A stretch of DNA of 64,000 bases from positions 66,542,056-66,606,055 of the forward strand of contig CM049310.1 of the NCBI GenBank assembly GCA_026874595.1, given 5' to 3'. Positions 27,541 through 37,500 of this stretch are shown here, piece after piece. Position numbers and translations under genes: made by a program. The notes under the pieces were generated by a model. It had not been told where the DNA came from, made no database searches, and saw only the letters and a list, made by a program, of their open reading frames with translations. Origin of the DNA: Sipunculus nudus (taxonomy: Eukaryota; Annelida; Sipuncula; Golfingiida; Sipunculidae). Each line of letters begins with the position of its first letter. Within the stretch, counting starts at the first letter, position 1.

Positions 27541-28080
27541 ATGCGTAGAAGATATCCGCTTGTTATGCCCCATTCTACGGCCAGGCGAATCGTGAATCAT
27601 CTTTTCGTCTGTCAATTCCCTGAACGCCACGATAACCGCTCAGTCTGTTCTGATTGTTTTATACCGTACGCGCACGTGGAAATTGCACTGGGAGGGTGCA
27701 TAAAGCAATTGGAAAACATGAAGGACATCAAAGTTGCGGGAGAGAGGTGGTGGTCATGTCTGAACGGGCAACATGACATTGAAAAGAGTCTGAATATCAT
27801 ACTAGGCCGCGTGGCGAACGGTTTCTGCTATTATGGACACGCTTTGGTTTTTTTCGCATTCGCTTTGTCTGTTCGTCGTCAGCTGGAACGCAATGGCGTC
27901 CCGCTGGAAACCATTAAATGTGTGTCCTCTGTTTTCGTCAGGTGGGCTTATTTGTACGTGGTTAACCCGTCAATTCACAAGAACCATGCTTCTCCTGGGC
28001 TTTTCACAGGATGGATGCCACATGGGGTGCCAGGTTGGGTTTCTTTTTTCTGTCAGATCGCGAAAGCCATCGCTGCATAA
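27541..28080 (+). CDS. Bcl-2-like protein, candidate apoptosis regulator
   Basis: 179 aa from the first ATG at 27541. Residues ~92-112 match a BH1 motif: ANGFCYYGHALVFFAFAL against the family pattern 'dG.nWGRiva.f.F...l', keeping the Asn-Gly, the aromatic-Gly pair and the FF.F end. Residues ~158-171 match BH2: GWMPHGVPGWVSFF against 'W(I/L)...GGW..F'. The spacing between the two, about 50 residues, is that of the Bcl-2 fold. A BH3-like helix near residues 45-60 is less clear. The protein ends soon after BH2, without the C-terminal membrane anchor of many members, so it may be soluble. Viral Bcl-2 proteins usually bind pro-apoptotic partners and delay cell death. It lies among membrane-protein genes in what looks like an accessory cluster. 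Confidence 0.7.
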   Translation: MRRRYPLVMPHSTARRIVNHLFVCQFPERHDNRSVCSDCFIPYAHVEIALGGCIKQLENMKDIKVAGERWWSCLNGQHDIEKSLNIILGRVANGFCYYGHALVFFAFALSVRRQLERNGVPLETIKCVSSVFVRWAYLYVVNPSIHKNHASPGLFTGWMPHGVPGWVSFFCQIAKAIAA

Positions 28081-28189
28081 CAGAGACTTGTATTTGTGCA
28101 GTGGGGGATGTGTATCTGTCTGATGTCACAATGACAGCTGCCTCACCGATCAATGCGGGATCATTATCGTGCTGTGTGCGGCATTAAAT

Positions 28190-29380
28190 ATGGGACACAC
28201 GACATTTCAGGTAGCCACTGGCCTAGCTGCGTCGATCGCCTGCATGGCTGCGGGGATCATCAGCGCTCTACACTTGTGGCACCCTGGGTGGTGGCCGGAG
28301 GACGACCACTGCGGTTGCATTTATTTACGCTCTGGACGCAACGCCTCTATGGAACCTTACTTTTTGCCACAAACCGCATACCCGACAAGCGCCTGCTGGT
28401 TGAGACGCCCACGTAGACTCAGGTGTACTGTCGGCATATTACTTTGCAATGAGAACGCGTCACCTGTTCCTACCACTGATTCGTCAGGTCGACCCCCGGA
28501 ACGCCTTGTTGCGGCCTATGACGAGCTGCTGCAGGAGATGTTGTTTGACGCTGTGTGCTTCCCACTTGTGGGTCTATGTTTGTTCGTTGTTTTGAGCATG
28601 CACTTGCGCAACGCTGCGCATAAACTGCATGTAGCTCACAATCGTATCATGGATGGTCTTCGTGAAAAAGCACAACAGAAACTTGCAGACAAAACAACAG
28701 CTTGTAACGACAACCCAGCCGTCCCCGGAGGCCACAACCCAAAATCCGATGTATCGCGTCCGCGCTTCACGTATGCGGAACCGAATCTCGTAGTGCCGCC
28801 GACACAGGGCGAAAAACCCGATGAGAAACCTGCCATTCTCGACGGAGTGGACTCAATGGAAGCCGTTGTGTCCGAGGAAGCCGACCGGTACTTGACCACG
28901 GGCACCGATGAACCTCCTCCGCCGTATTCCCAGTTTGAATTCACCGGGTTCCACTGGCCGATCGGGAAAAATGACCGAAAGAGCGTGTCCACACGACACA
29001 GACACAACAAGTTGGTCTGTTCCGGCGCGTGCGGAGCTTTGCATGCCATGGTTATATTTCTCACTGTGGCCTGTTTGATGGGGACGTATTCATCCCATCG
29101 CCTACGATCCTGTGACGCGTTCGTCCCCCAGTTTGCGTACTGGCACGCAGGCGTCTTAAGCGCGGGGTGTTGGGTGATGTTGTATTACGTGTCACTTTTG
29201 GTGGAGCGCTGTGGCATTTGTCGGCGCAGTGGGAAACACTCTGACGGTGACTGTTACGTGTGCGAATCGTGTTGCTCACGTATAATCAGCAAGATTATTT
29301 GCACGATCCTGACGCTTTCTGTGCTAGCAGGTTTGGGGTACGTGTTATACACGTACGTGATAAAGCCAAGGGTAGCATGA
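28190..29380 (+). CDS. Five-TM membrane protein with PPPY late-domain motif, 396 aa
   Basis: First ATG at 28190. Hydrophobic segments lie at residues ~9-30, ~123-145, ~284-304, ~318-342 and ~370-392. The first outer loop (~31-120) contains Cys and one N-glycosylation site (NAS). The long middle loop (~150-280) is polar and Pro-rich and contains PPPPYSQF (DNA 28913-28936), a PPxY motif of the kind that recruits NEDD4-family ubiquitin ligases during budding. A Cys-rich stretch (CGICRRSG..CYVCESCC) precedes the last segment and could bind zinc. It looks like an envelope protein involved in virion assembly. The next gene starts 26 bases after its stop. Confidence 0.75.
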   Translation: MGHTTFQVATGLAASIACMAAGIISALHLWHPGWWPEDDHCGCIYLRSGRNASMEPYFLPQTAYPTSACWLRRPRRLRCTVGILLCNENASPVPTTDSSGRPPERLVAAYDELLQEMLFDAVCFPLVGLCLFVVLSMHLRNAAHKLHVAHNRIMDGLREKAQQKLADKTTACNDNPAVPGGHNPKSDVSRPRFTYAEPNLVVPPTQGEKPDEKPAILDGVDSMEAVVSEEADRYLTTGTDEPPPPYSQFEFTGFHWPIGKNDRKSVSTRHRHNKLVCSGACGALHAMVIFLTVACLMGTYSSHRLRSCDAFVPQFAYWHAGVLSAGCWVMLYYVSLLVERCGICRRSGKHSDGDCYVCESCCSRIISKIICTILTLSVLAGLGYVLYTYVIKPRVA

Positions 29381-29405
29381 TGATATACACGTACCGCTAT
29401 GAACC

Positions 29406-30251
29406 ATGACGACGGACGTTCTCGCGAGGCATGCAAAGACTGATACTGATCAGGACATGTTAGGTGTTGTCGATCCGTCGCAGAAAGGTGACAAGTACAG
29501 AAGAACTATGTCTTTCGATATCCGGAGTGGACGCACAGGTACGGTGCGCGAACCCGTGTCGCCGGGACCCTCGACCAGTGAGGTCAGTCACAACAGAGAG
29601 GTAGCAGATCTGAATGACCGATTTCGCTTGGCTTGTCGCATGACCGCTTGCACACGCCTAGCGGACGTATTGGAACACAAGGCCCTGGCGAGTGAAAGAA
29701 AATACGGGATTACGGGAAGAGCCCTGACACTCGAATGGTACCGTATGCACAAAGACGAGTTGCAGCGTGCACGTGAAATGGCAACACGAGCGGCCGCTCA
29801 AGTCCGTCAGACCGAACATACAGACAAACAGGTTGCTAGAGAAAAAGCCTTGCGTGAGGTATATCACTCGGGATCGACGAAAAATGCATTGTACGGTGCC
29901 GTTCGGCGCAACGTTATTGACCCTATGAAAAGGCGTATTTTTAACACCCGGATGGAACGCGGATTGACGAACAAGGTTCACAAGGAGAAAAGGCGTGCCT
30001 TAAAGGAGAGAAAAAAGCAGATGTGGTTACAGCGGCTGAACGACGTGAAAGATGCATGCGCAGATATGTGGTCCAGCGATTCAGAATCGGACGACGGTGA
30101 GGACGGCGAGGGAAGAGGACAAGGTGAAAATATGAAACTGGATGAAGAAATTGAGGAACTGTACCTTGCGCGTAATATGCCCGAACCGATTACAGACGAT
30201 CCTTGCGACAGGACCATGTGCGAAGATCGGACGGAACCGCCGCCCATATGA
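29406..30251 (+). CDS. Unrecognised 281-aa charged protein
   Basis: ATG at 29406, TGA at 30249-30251. It is strongly charged and probably mostly helical. Residues ~85-215 are rich in Arg, Lys, Glu and Ala and could form a coiled coil. An acidic Ser cluster (SSDSESDDGEDGEG, ~225-238) looks like a casein kinase 2 target. The protein ends in Pro-Pro-Pro-Ile. There is no membrane segment. Such basic-then-acidic proteins are common among tegument and nuclear proteins, but no family is recognised. It sits 26 bases behind the PPPY membrane gene, and both may use the ATTAAA at 30383. Confidence 0.7.
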   Translation: MTTDVLARHAKTDTDQDMLGVVDPSQKGDKYRRTMSFDIRSGRTGTVREPVSPGPSTSEVSHNREVADLNDRFRLACRMTACTRLADVLEHKALASERKYGITGRALTLEWYRMHKDELQRAREMATRAAAQVRQTEHTDKQVAREKALREVYHSGSTKNALYGAVRRNVIDPMKRRIFNTRMERGLTNKVHKEKRRALKERKKQMWLQRLNDVKDACADMWSSDSESDDGEDGEGRGQGENMKLDEEIEELYLARNMPEPITDDPCDRTMCEDRTEPPPI

Positions 30252-30605
30252 TACAGTATAATGATTAACTGCAATGTTGGCACGTGTGATATATCAGACT
30301 TATATATCATCTGCGCCGAAATGTGTACCATATATGCTGTTTTTTTGCTCCGTCACAGCTCTGTATTGTATAGTGTTTTCATATTAAAGATTTATGTTCC
30401 TCTGTGATTCAGTATGTACTTTAAATGTGTAAAAGATAAAGCGTGTGCGTGTATACCACAACATAATAATAGACTAAAGACACCAACGCAACGATATGAA
30501 AACCGTCTTTATTTCTGTGATAACACTTTACATAAACATATATGTGAAATAGGGGTGGGGTGGGGGGGGGGGGGGGTTGCAGTGTAACGGCGGACCGCGC
30601 GAATC
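30252..30605. terminator. Convergent 3' region with two poly(A) signals and a G-tract
   Basis: ATTAAA at 30383-30388 (plus) ends the accessory cluster. A minus-strand AATAAA (tttatt at 30508-30513) serves the kinase-exonuclease gene. Between that signal and the stop at 30606 lies a long guanine run. Confidence 0.6.
30552..30576. repeat. G-rich tract: G4-T-G4-T-G15
   Basis: An uninterrupted run of 15 G (30562-30576) after two G4 blocks. It lies in the 3' untranslated region of the minus-strand kinase-exonuclease gene, where the transcript would read as C. Confidence 0.85.
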
Positions 30606-33230
30606 TCATCTGGTTAACCGGTGGCATATCTCGTAGTTTTCTTTTATACAATCAAACATTTTGTCTACCATCCGGTCTGTGGCTATCACGTTTGTACACA
30701 CAAGAAACCTCGGCAGTGATCTCAATCCAGTCAGAGGGAACAGTTTCTTGTGCGTATGTTCTGCCAGTACCCACATGTTGTGCCAGTCGTTGTCATCAAG
30801 CAGATCTTCTGGGATATTTTCGTTGAAAGCCGAACAGACGATTGATTCTGTGTCTATAACGTGCCTACCCGTTGATGCGGCGATCACTCCGCATGTTCCG
30901 ATCACTTGGGCTGCGTATGGGTGCAGCGGGTTGAGTATCACCCTGCTCCTAGTGCCGTTTGGCGCTTTGAGTGATGCTTCCGTGTCCTTCAGTGATGTGA
31001 CGGGGGAAACCTCTGTTTGAGACTTTCGTTTGTCCGGCAGTAAGAACGGCCCTTCCACTGACGGGGCTGTGATCGTGTGATGAAGACTGCACACCAGGTG
31101 ACGTTCTGTGTCCCCGCAGTCCGTCCCCACGTTTTCGACCGTGTAGTCTAACACGTACGTGGACGTTGAGCCTCTGTGTATGTTCAAAAACAAGTAATGA
31201 TACGCAAAGGGGTGTTGGCGTACCGATAGTTGCGGCGTTTCCTTAATGAGCGCTTGCAAGCCATCTATCGACTCGTCCGTCGCACGGCAGAGGTCTGCGT
31301 CGATCTCAACGTACACGTTCCTTTCGGCGAACGGTTTCTTACGGCCTCGTTCTTCTTTACACAAGCGTGAAAAGGCCGGCAGCCGGTCCAGACCGACGTG
31401 GCTGAAGGACTTGTCAAACGCCTTCAGGTTGTATCCCTTCACGTGTGTTAGACCGCTCATGTTTGACCAATCTTTTGTTGCACTGAAATGGCACTTCACC
31501 TCGATGAACCCTGTCATGTCTTCAAACACAGCATCAGGTGAAACGCCGAGCATGGGGTACTTCTCCTGGTCAGGGTGCAAGACCAGGCCCGTGCTCTTAA
31601 GCTGCCCGAAGCCGATCACGTCACGCAGTACGTCGATCACGATCGGTTCGAAAAGCAAACCGTGTGCCATAGGGTTCGTCGCTGCTGCGGCTGAGGACCG
31701 TGCAGCTTCACAGACGCTTTCGGGTGTTTTCCATAGTTTGTAAAAACTATTGAGCATGACAGATTGTGACTTACATATGAACCTTTGCATGTGCGATGCT
31801 GTGACGCGCCCCAACCTCCAGTACCACCAGTACCAGTTCGATGTCTGGCCTGTTGTGAGCATGGCAAGGCTGCCCAGAGCGCCCTTCAAAAGAGCTTGTG
31901 CTTCTTCTGTGGGAACATCTGTCTCAAGTGTGTCAGCGTCTGTGGCGGACAGCGTCTGCTTGAGGTCAGCGGTGGTAGCCATCGAGAGCGTATTGCAGAG
32001 GCGTCGCCATTCTTCAGCGTGAGGATTTGAGTGGAACCGGGGGTCGCATGGTTCTCGCACGCTGTGCCGACACTTTTCTGTCCACACATCCTGTGTTTGA
32101 CACCTGCATCCCGGAGCTGTGACGTGAGCATCACTGGGACTGCCGCCATCGATACATCGACGGATGTCTCTGTAGGTCGTCTTGTCCACGCGGCACCTGG
32201 AGCACGGCTGGAGACACCCGCTGACAATGACAGATGCCTGCTGCACACTGAGCGCGGCATCAGCTTGTGTGGCCTTCACCCGGTAGAATTCACGGCATGT
32301 TGCTGCGGTTCTGTAGACGCGTCTTGTGTCCTGCCATTGCGGCCAAAACAGGTAATCGGCGTTTCGATGTCTTTCCTCGGAACTTGAAACTGACAGCCAG
32401 CACGCCCGAGGGCGGTAGACAGCAAACCCCACATGTTCCGTCTCGTTGTTTAACGAATGGTGCAGCAAACCCACTATTATGACACCTAAGGCCCACAGGT
32501 CTGCATTCTTGCCCACATCGGGTGTGAGGTGGGGGCGCAGCCGTGAAAAAAGCTCTGGAGCTCGGGATGTCCAATAGATGGTCGGGTCCCACAGACGTTT
32601 GCTGAACGGGCAGACGTGGTTGGGCATCAGGTCCTCTTGTGGACATGCGGCGTTACCGAAATCGATAATTTTGACATCGGGTGGCATGCACCATTTTTTT
32701 TTCAACATAACGTTCTTGGCAGACAGATCAAAATGGAAAACCCCCAGATCGTGCAGGTGCAGAACACCTTCGGACGCTTTAGACGCGACCGTCCAAGCCA
32801 GGTCGTCGTCGTACAGGCACGAATGCATGAACGTGTGCAACGTCATATCCATGCGTTGGGACACCAACAGCTCGGTTATCGGCGACACTTCTGATCCAAT
32901 GCGATAGGCCTTCCCTGTCAAAGCCTCCACCACGTCCGCGAACAGTTTGTGTTTACGCGCGTTTTCTTGCAACAAAACGAGGTCTTCATTGACACCTTTC
33001 GCCTTCAAATGTTCCATAATGTTTAACTCGTGTTTTGCGTGTTTCGTTTGGCATATTTTAAACACGTGGTCCGTGTCCGTATGTAAGTACACGTGCCCGT
33101 ATGTACCACTGCCTATACGCTCTAATCCCCGTCGTTTTAGTTCTTCAGGTTTCAATAGCTCTACTTTTCGATGAGGGTTAATTGGCGTGTCACCGAGATC
33201 CGACATGGTTTCTCTGCACAAGAGGTCCAT
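30606..33230 (-). CDS. Protein kinase fused to a YqaJ/alkaline-type exonuclease, 874 aa
   Basis: One open frame from ATG 33230 (or 33206). Residues ~35-330 are a Ser/Thr kinase: Gly loop GSGTYG (40-45), VFK with K58, catalytic FDLSAKN (D168, N173), DFG (190-192) and APE (224-226). A Cys-rich linker (~340-400) follows. Residues ~465-700 are a PD-(D/E)xK exonuclease of the YqaJ/alkaline nuclease type: GRVTAS (474-479), GLLFEP with E528, GVSPD with D566, and IEVK with E577 and K579. The last 170 residues are unrecognised. In mammalian-type herpesviruses the kinase (UL13/UL97/ORF36) and the nuclease (UL12/UL98/ORF37) are neighbouring genes in this same order; here they form a single polypeptide. 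Likely roles are phosphorylation of viral and host proteins and processing of replicating DNA ends. Confidence 0.88.
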   Translation of the reverse strand: MDLLCRETMSDLGDTPINPHRKVELLKPEELKRRGLERIGSGTYGHVYLHTDTDHVFKICQTKHAKHELNIMEHLKAKGVNEDLVLLQENARKHKLFADVVEALTGKAYRIGSEVSPITELLVSQRMDMTLHTFMHSCLYDDDLAWTVASKASEGVLHLHDLGVFHFDLSAKNVMLKKKWCMPPDVKIIDFGNAACPQEDLMPNHVCPFSKRLWDPTIYWTSRAPELFSRLRPHLTPDVGKNADLWALGVIIVGLLHHSLNNETEHVGFAVYRPRACWLSVSSSEERHRNADYLFWPQWQDTRRVYRTAATCREFYRVKATQADAALSVQQASVIVSGCLQPCSRCRVDKTTYRDIRRCIDGGSPSDAHVTAPGCRCQTQDVWTEKCRHSVREPCDPRFHSNPHAEEWRRLCNTLSMATTADLKQTLSATDADTLETDVPTEEAQALLKGALGSLAMLTTGQTSNWYWWYWRLGRVTASHMQRFICKSQSVMLNSFYKLWKTPESVCEAARSSAAAATNPMAHGLLFEPIVIDVLRDVIGFGQLKSTGLVLHPDQEKYPMLGVSPDAVFEDMTGFIEVKCHFSATKDWSNMSGLTHVKGYNLKAFDKSFSHVGLDRLPAFSRLCKEERGRKKPFAERNVYVEIDADLCRATDESIDGLQALIKETPQLSVRQHPFAYHYLFLNIHRGSTSTYVLDYTVENVGTDCGDTERHLVCSLHHTITAPSVEGPFLLPDKRKSQTEVSPVTSLKDTEASLKAPNGTRSRVILNPLHPYAAQVIGTCGVIAASTGRHVIDTESIVCSAFNENIPEDLLDDNDWHNMWVLAEHTHKKLFPLTGLRSLPRFLVCTNVIATDRMVDKMFDCIKENYEICHRLTR

Positions 33231-33341
33231 GATCTATAAGATCACGGGTTCGGATTTGTCGTATGCAAGGAACACCGGCCCTCTCTTCGTGCTCCCTTGA
33301 GAATGTGTTCCTGAATGGTACATGACCCGTATGTTATCGGT

Positions 33342-33352
33342 ATATATTTATA
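33342..33352 (-). promoter_or_regulatory. TATA-type element upstream of the kinase-exonuclease gene
   Basis: The minus strand reads ATATAAATATA about 115 bases before the ATG at 33230, within an AT-rich stretch of the 177-base gap. Confidence 0.45.
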
Positions 33353-33407
33353 TATGGAATGTGGTTTTTTATATATATCATGACGTACCGCGGGTCACAT
33401 GATGCAT

Positions 33408-34511
33408 TCAGGAGCGCTGAACAGCAGGCAATGATGCGCATGCGTGATTTTTTTTCACTGCTCTTTGCGGCTGTGTAATCTGGCCACTGGGGTCGCATAC
33501 ATCAGATGCTCCGGGAGATTCTTGCGAACACATGCGGTTTGTTTTTACATCTGGCGCGCACAGGTTCATACGACTGCTCGGCAGCGGGACCGCACCTTTT
33601 AGATTAGCATCTAGCATCGTGTTGACAGCCTCTTCCTGTGCCTCTGCCAAAAACTGATGGCTCATTATATCGCGGGCTGCACTGACTGCACGTTCAGCAT
33701 CCGGAACAACGTCCCCGCTTGCGTCACCTTCAGAGCTGTATAAAGCTTTTGCCAGGTCCACACAGACTTTCGTTGCTTCGTCACGTTTAGCCATCTTTGC
33801 TTTGTTAATGAACAACAGGTAGGAACTGACAACAGTCTTCAACATGTTGGACTGACGGTCGGACGCTTTTTTAGAGTGCCTTTTCACATCAGCCAGAAGC
33901 ACCTCGGCTGATCTCAGTTCTCGCTTAGCCGCGCTCCAGTTGGCCTCGTCGTCTTGGTGGTCCTTCGTCCCGGGCCACGTTTCTGCAGCTGCCCCAGGAG
34001 GACAGTCCGTGGTTGCAGCAGATACTCCTTCGCGTACAAAGTGCCGGCGGTTTGCCTCAAGTATTTCCCAGCTTTCACGTTGGACAAGGTCCCGCAAGGT
34101 TGTGACACGCCTTTCCAATGCCCTGATCATATCGTCTATATTCCGTTTGTTGTTTTCGCACTCTGTCAGTCCGTAAACCGCGGCGTCGACGAAATTCTTG
34201 CTGAGAGGGTTGCACTCGTCAACCTCCCGTGATACATCGTCCAGGTGTAAGAGCTGCTTGAACACATCAACTTGAGCCCCGTGGCGCTCCTTGTCTCTGG
34301 CTGAGAGGTCCGAATCACCGTCTGACACGCGGTCGGCTGCGGCGTCCTTTTCACGCTCCCTGTTCACACTGTCTGCGAGTTCCAGAAAGCCGTCAACACC
34401 CAACGAGTAAAGACTTTCGAGCCATGGGTCCGCATCCCCTCCCGGGTGCCTGTTCCGGACCATAAGGTCGAATGTGAAACTATCAAACCTACCCTGGACA
34501 CTTTCTCCCAT
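33408..34511 (-). CDS. Unrecognised coiled-coil protein, 367 aa
   Basis: I use the ATG at 34511; ATGs at 34583 and 34622 would lengthen the product to as much as 404 aa but would overlap the divergent primase start. Residues ~60-265 are highly charged and helical with heptad-like spacing, suggesting a coiled coil. The C-terminal 60 residues are polar and probably disordered. There is no membrane segment and no catalytic motif. In other herpesviruses the gene upstream of the kinase codes for a small tegument protein of the UL14 type; a relation is conceivable from position but not visible in the sequence. Confidence 0.65.
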   Translation of the reverse strand: MGESVQGRFDSFTFDLMVRNRHPGGDADPWLESLYSLGVDGFLELADSVNREREKDAAADRVSDGDSDLSARDKERHGAQVDVFKQLLHLDDVSREVDECNPLSKNFVDAAVYGLTECENNKRNIDDMIRALERRVTTLRDLVQRESWEILEANRRHFVREGVSAATTDCPPGAAAETWPGTKDHQDDEANWSAAKRELRSAEVLLADVKRHSKKASDRQSNMLKTVVSSYLLFINKAKMAKRDEATKVCVDLAKALYSSEGDASGDVVPDAERAVSAARDIMSHQFLAEAQEEAVNTMLDANLKGAVPLPSSRMNLCAPDVKTNRMCSQESPGASDVCDPSGQITQPQRAVKKNHACASLPAVQRS

Positions 34512-34535
34512 CGCAACAACGAAGCGCAGTGGAAA

Positions 34536-37500
34536 ATGGCACAGCTGAAGCACCCCTGCCAGCAACTGTTTCCACGCTGGCATCCTGACTGTGAACTCAC
34601 CGTATGGGTGAAACCTGCCCATTACGCCAAACTGACAGATCTTCTAATAAGTACGGTGTACCCGGACGTGTACGACGGCATTTCAGAAGGCGAAGGACAA
34701 GGGCCGGAACACGTGTGGACGAGGTCATGCGTGAGCCCGCCGCAGTGGCGCGCACTCTTACTCTTTGACCACTTAGCTGCGGAAAATACATACCTGTCAT
34801 CAAACGGAGACATGGGAAAAGGGGGAACGCGTGGGGAATCACGTGCGTGCAATAGTTTGTCTCCTGCCCGTCCCGTGAACGTCGTCTTCGCCATTTTGAC
34901 AAACAAACATGAGATCCCACGGGGGCAGACCGCTACAGCTGCATGCACCGTAACACTGCTTCCCGTTTTAGTTCTACGTAATGTACCTAGAACTTTTATC
35001 GTTGGCAATTCACTTTATCCGTCTGACGAGATCCGCCGGTGGGTGTGCAAGGCAAGTTCCGTCCACTTCGTGTTAAAGCACGTGTCGCGCTTTTACCTGC
35101 CGCCGGCCCTTTCCGGTGCGGCCTCGCAATGCCCCACTGACACACACGTGTACGAAACCCTCTGTAAGCGGTTGTACATTGACCGTGTGTGGGATGTCCA
35201 GCACAGGGCGTCCATCGACACGGATTCATCCTTTGCCTCGTTAATCACACACAGGGATATCACCCACGTGTCTGTCGTTGCGCTTCTACAACTGCACGTG
35301 TTCTCCATGCGACCTCTACAAAAAGCAGACGGGGCGGGCAGCATGTCTGTCAACGTGAAGTTGTGGGCGATGTGGTCAGACTGGCTGGAAGGGCAAGGCG
35401 TGAAAGCCCACAACCCCTTCGACATGCATCCCTGTCTGACTGAACGGTCCTTGGAAGACGGATCCCTGCACGGCCTCTCTTCTTCGAACGCCTACGGGTA
35501 CGAGGGGCTCGTCCATTTTGTGGAGTTTGTGCGATGGTGGTACGGATTCAACACGCATGTAGAAATGTGCCAGCACCAAACGATCTCGGCAGTGATTGCA
35601 AACATTTCGTGGATGAGGATCCACGTGGCCACCGTGGTGCGTAAGATCATGGAAGCATTCGGACAAAGCCCCATCTACACACGGCCGCCAGTGCACCCCA
35701 TGTGCCCCGCGATTTGGACACTGGCCGTCTCGGACAATTGCCGACAGTGCAAACGGCAGGCGGAATATGAAATTCGTTTGCAGCTTGATAAGGTGATGCC
35801 ACTGTTGGAGCGGTGCAAGCTGGGACGGTACATGCGGGATGTGCTATGCGCTGTGTTCTCAGACACACCCCTTGACGTAGCTCAGGCTAAGCTAAAACGT
35901 TACGACCCGGCCGTCGTGCACTGGGGTGATTCTGTCGGCGGTCACGACAGCAGTGTAACGCGCACCACAGCCTTGTCCATCAAGAACCAACACGCTCTAA
36001 AACAGCTGGCTGTTTCAAATTGGAACGCTGTTTACAGAAATGTGACAGATGTCCCGTCTCCACATTTTTCGAGACTTGCGGATTGTGTTACATTTGTGTC
36101 CCAACATGCATTACAGCAAGGGAGCGACGGCGGTCGGTTCAGGAACTACGCCCGTTTTCTCCCAGCGTTGTCGCGCCCCGTCAAGACGTCGGGAGGTTTC
36201 GTCCCAGTCTGCACCGACCGCCGGTTATGGAGGGCTTCCAAGGATTACGCTGGGATTACCGCACGGGTGAAGGCAGCCCTCGCGGAAGTGGAGAGGAGAC
36301 GCGTCAGTGGAATGCCAAGCGACACAGGCGCGGAAGCCCGTGTCCAGTACGCGATGTCTGTCGCACGGGCTTATCCTGGACTGCATGTGTGTGATGTACT
36401 GTCTTACCTTTACCACATGGACATGAAACAGGCCTTGTGCGTGGTTGGGCGATCCGATTACGACACCGTGCGCCTGAACGAGTTAGGAGGATCTTTGCAC
36501 GTGAAAGTGGACCCCGTACTGAGTTTGTTTTCCGTCATGTTCGACGTAGACATGACATACAGGACTCAATATGACGCTCCAACCCTGTCAGAAGTGTACG
36601 CTATTGCGAGGGCTTTGTACACATCCGTCATGGGTCTCGTGGGGTCTGTGCGTGTGGCACTGGGACCAGAGAAAACGGACACAGAATCTGCAGCCGCTTC
36701 CGTTTTGACGAAGGGCGCCCATGGAAAATCCGAACTTGAATCGTACATGGCCACACACCCAGACATACTTGGAAGCAGGTTGTTCGTATACATGTCAAAC
36801 TCGCTGCCCCCGTGTTGCGCCGTGTACGATGAAAACCCTTCGCAGGTACCAAGCCGTGCAAACATGAGACCGTTGGATGACAACCGTCGCGTGAGCGCAG
36901 ACGAAGATAACCTGCTGCGCACTCTCACCGAACTGCAGCGGACACGATCGCTCAGGGTGGTCGTGCAGCTCCCGCCTAACGTTTGTTTCGAATCAGCCGA
37001 AGCTTTCCTCTCGTATCAAGACATGCTTTTTGGATTTTTGAGGGCCGATGAGAGTTTGCGGCCGTTGGTCCACAGGTTGGGGAAAGAGGCTAACTTAGAA
37101 CGGTTTATAGACATGGCCGTCTTCAGGGGCCAGTGCCGCATGCCACATTCCGGTAAAGCCGACGGTAGTCAACCGTTCGACCCCCTGACCGTGGTACCGA
37201 CCCTGTGCCACGGTTCCGACCCGGATGTCATGCGCGAAACGTGCCTGCGCAACCACTTGGACCCAACTGTTGGACTGATGCACAAGGACCCGTTTCCGGC
37301 TATGCACTCGAACGAACACCTGAAAAGAGGTCTGGTGATCAAGCAGCGTGGACGCTCGGGTTTGTCTGTGTCGTCATTTTTACGCAACTGCCCAACAAAC
37401 GGCCCGGATGCCCCTGTACATGCAGTGGACCAAATGGCTATGCGGGTGGTTGAAAGCACGCGCGAGCAGGACAAGTTTTCTCGCTGTGCCCAATTCATTT

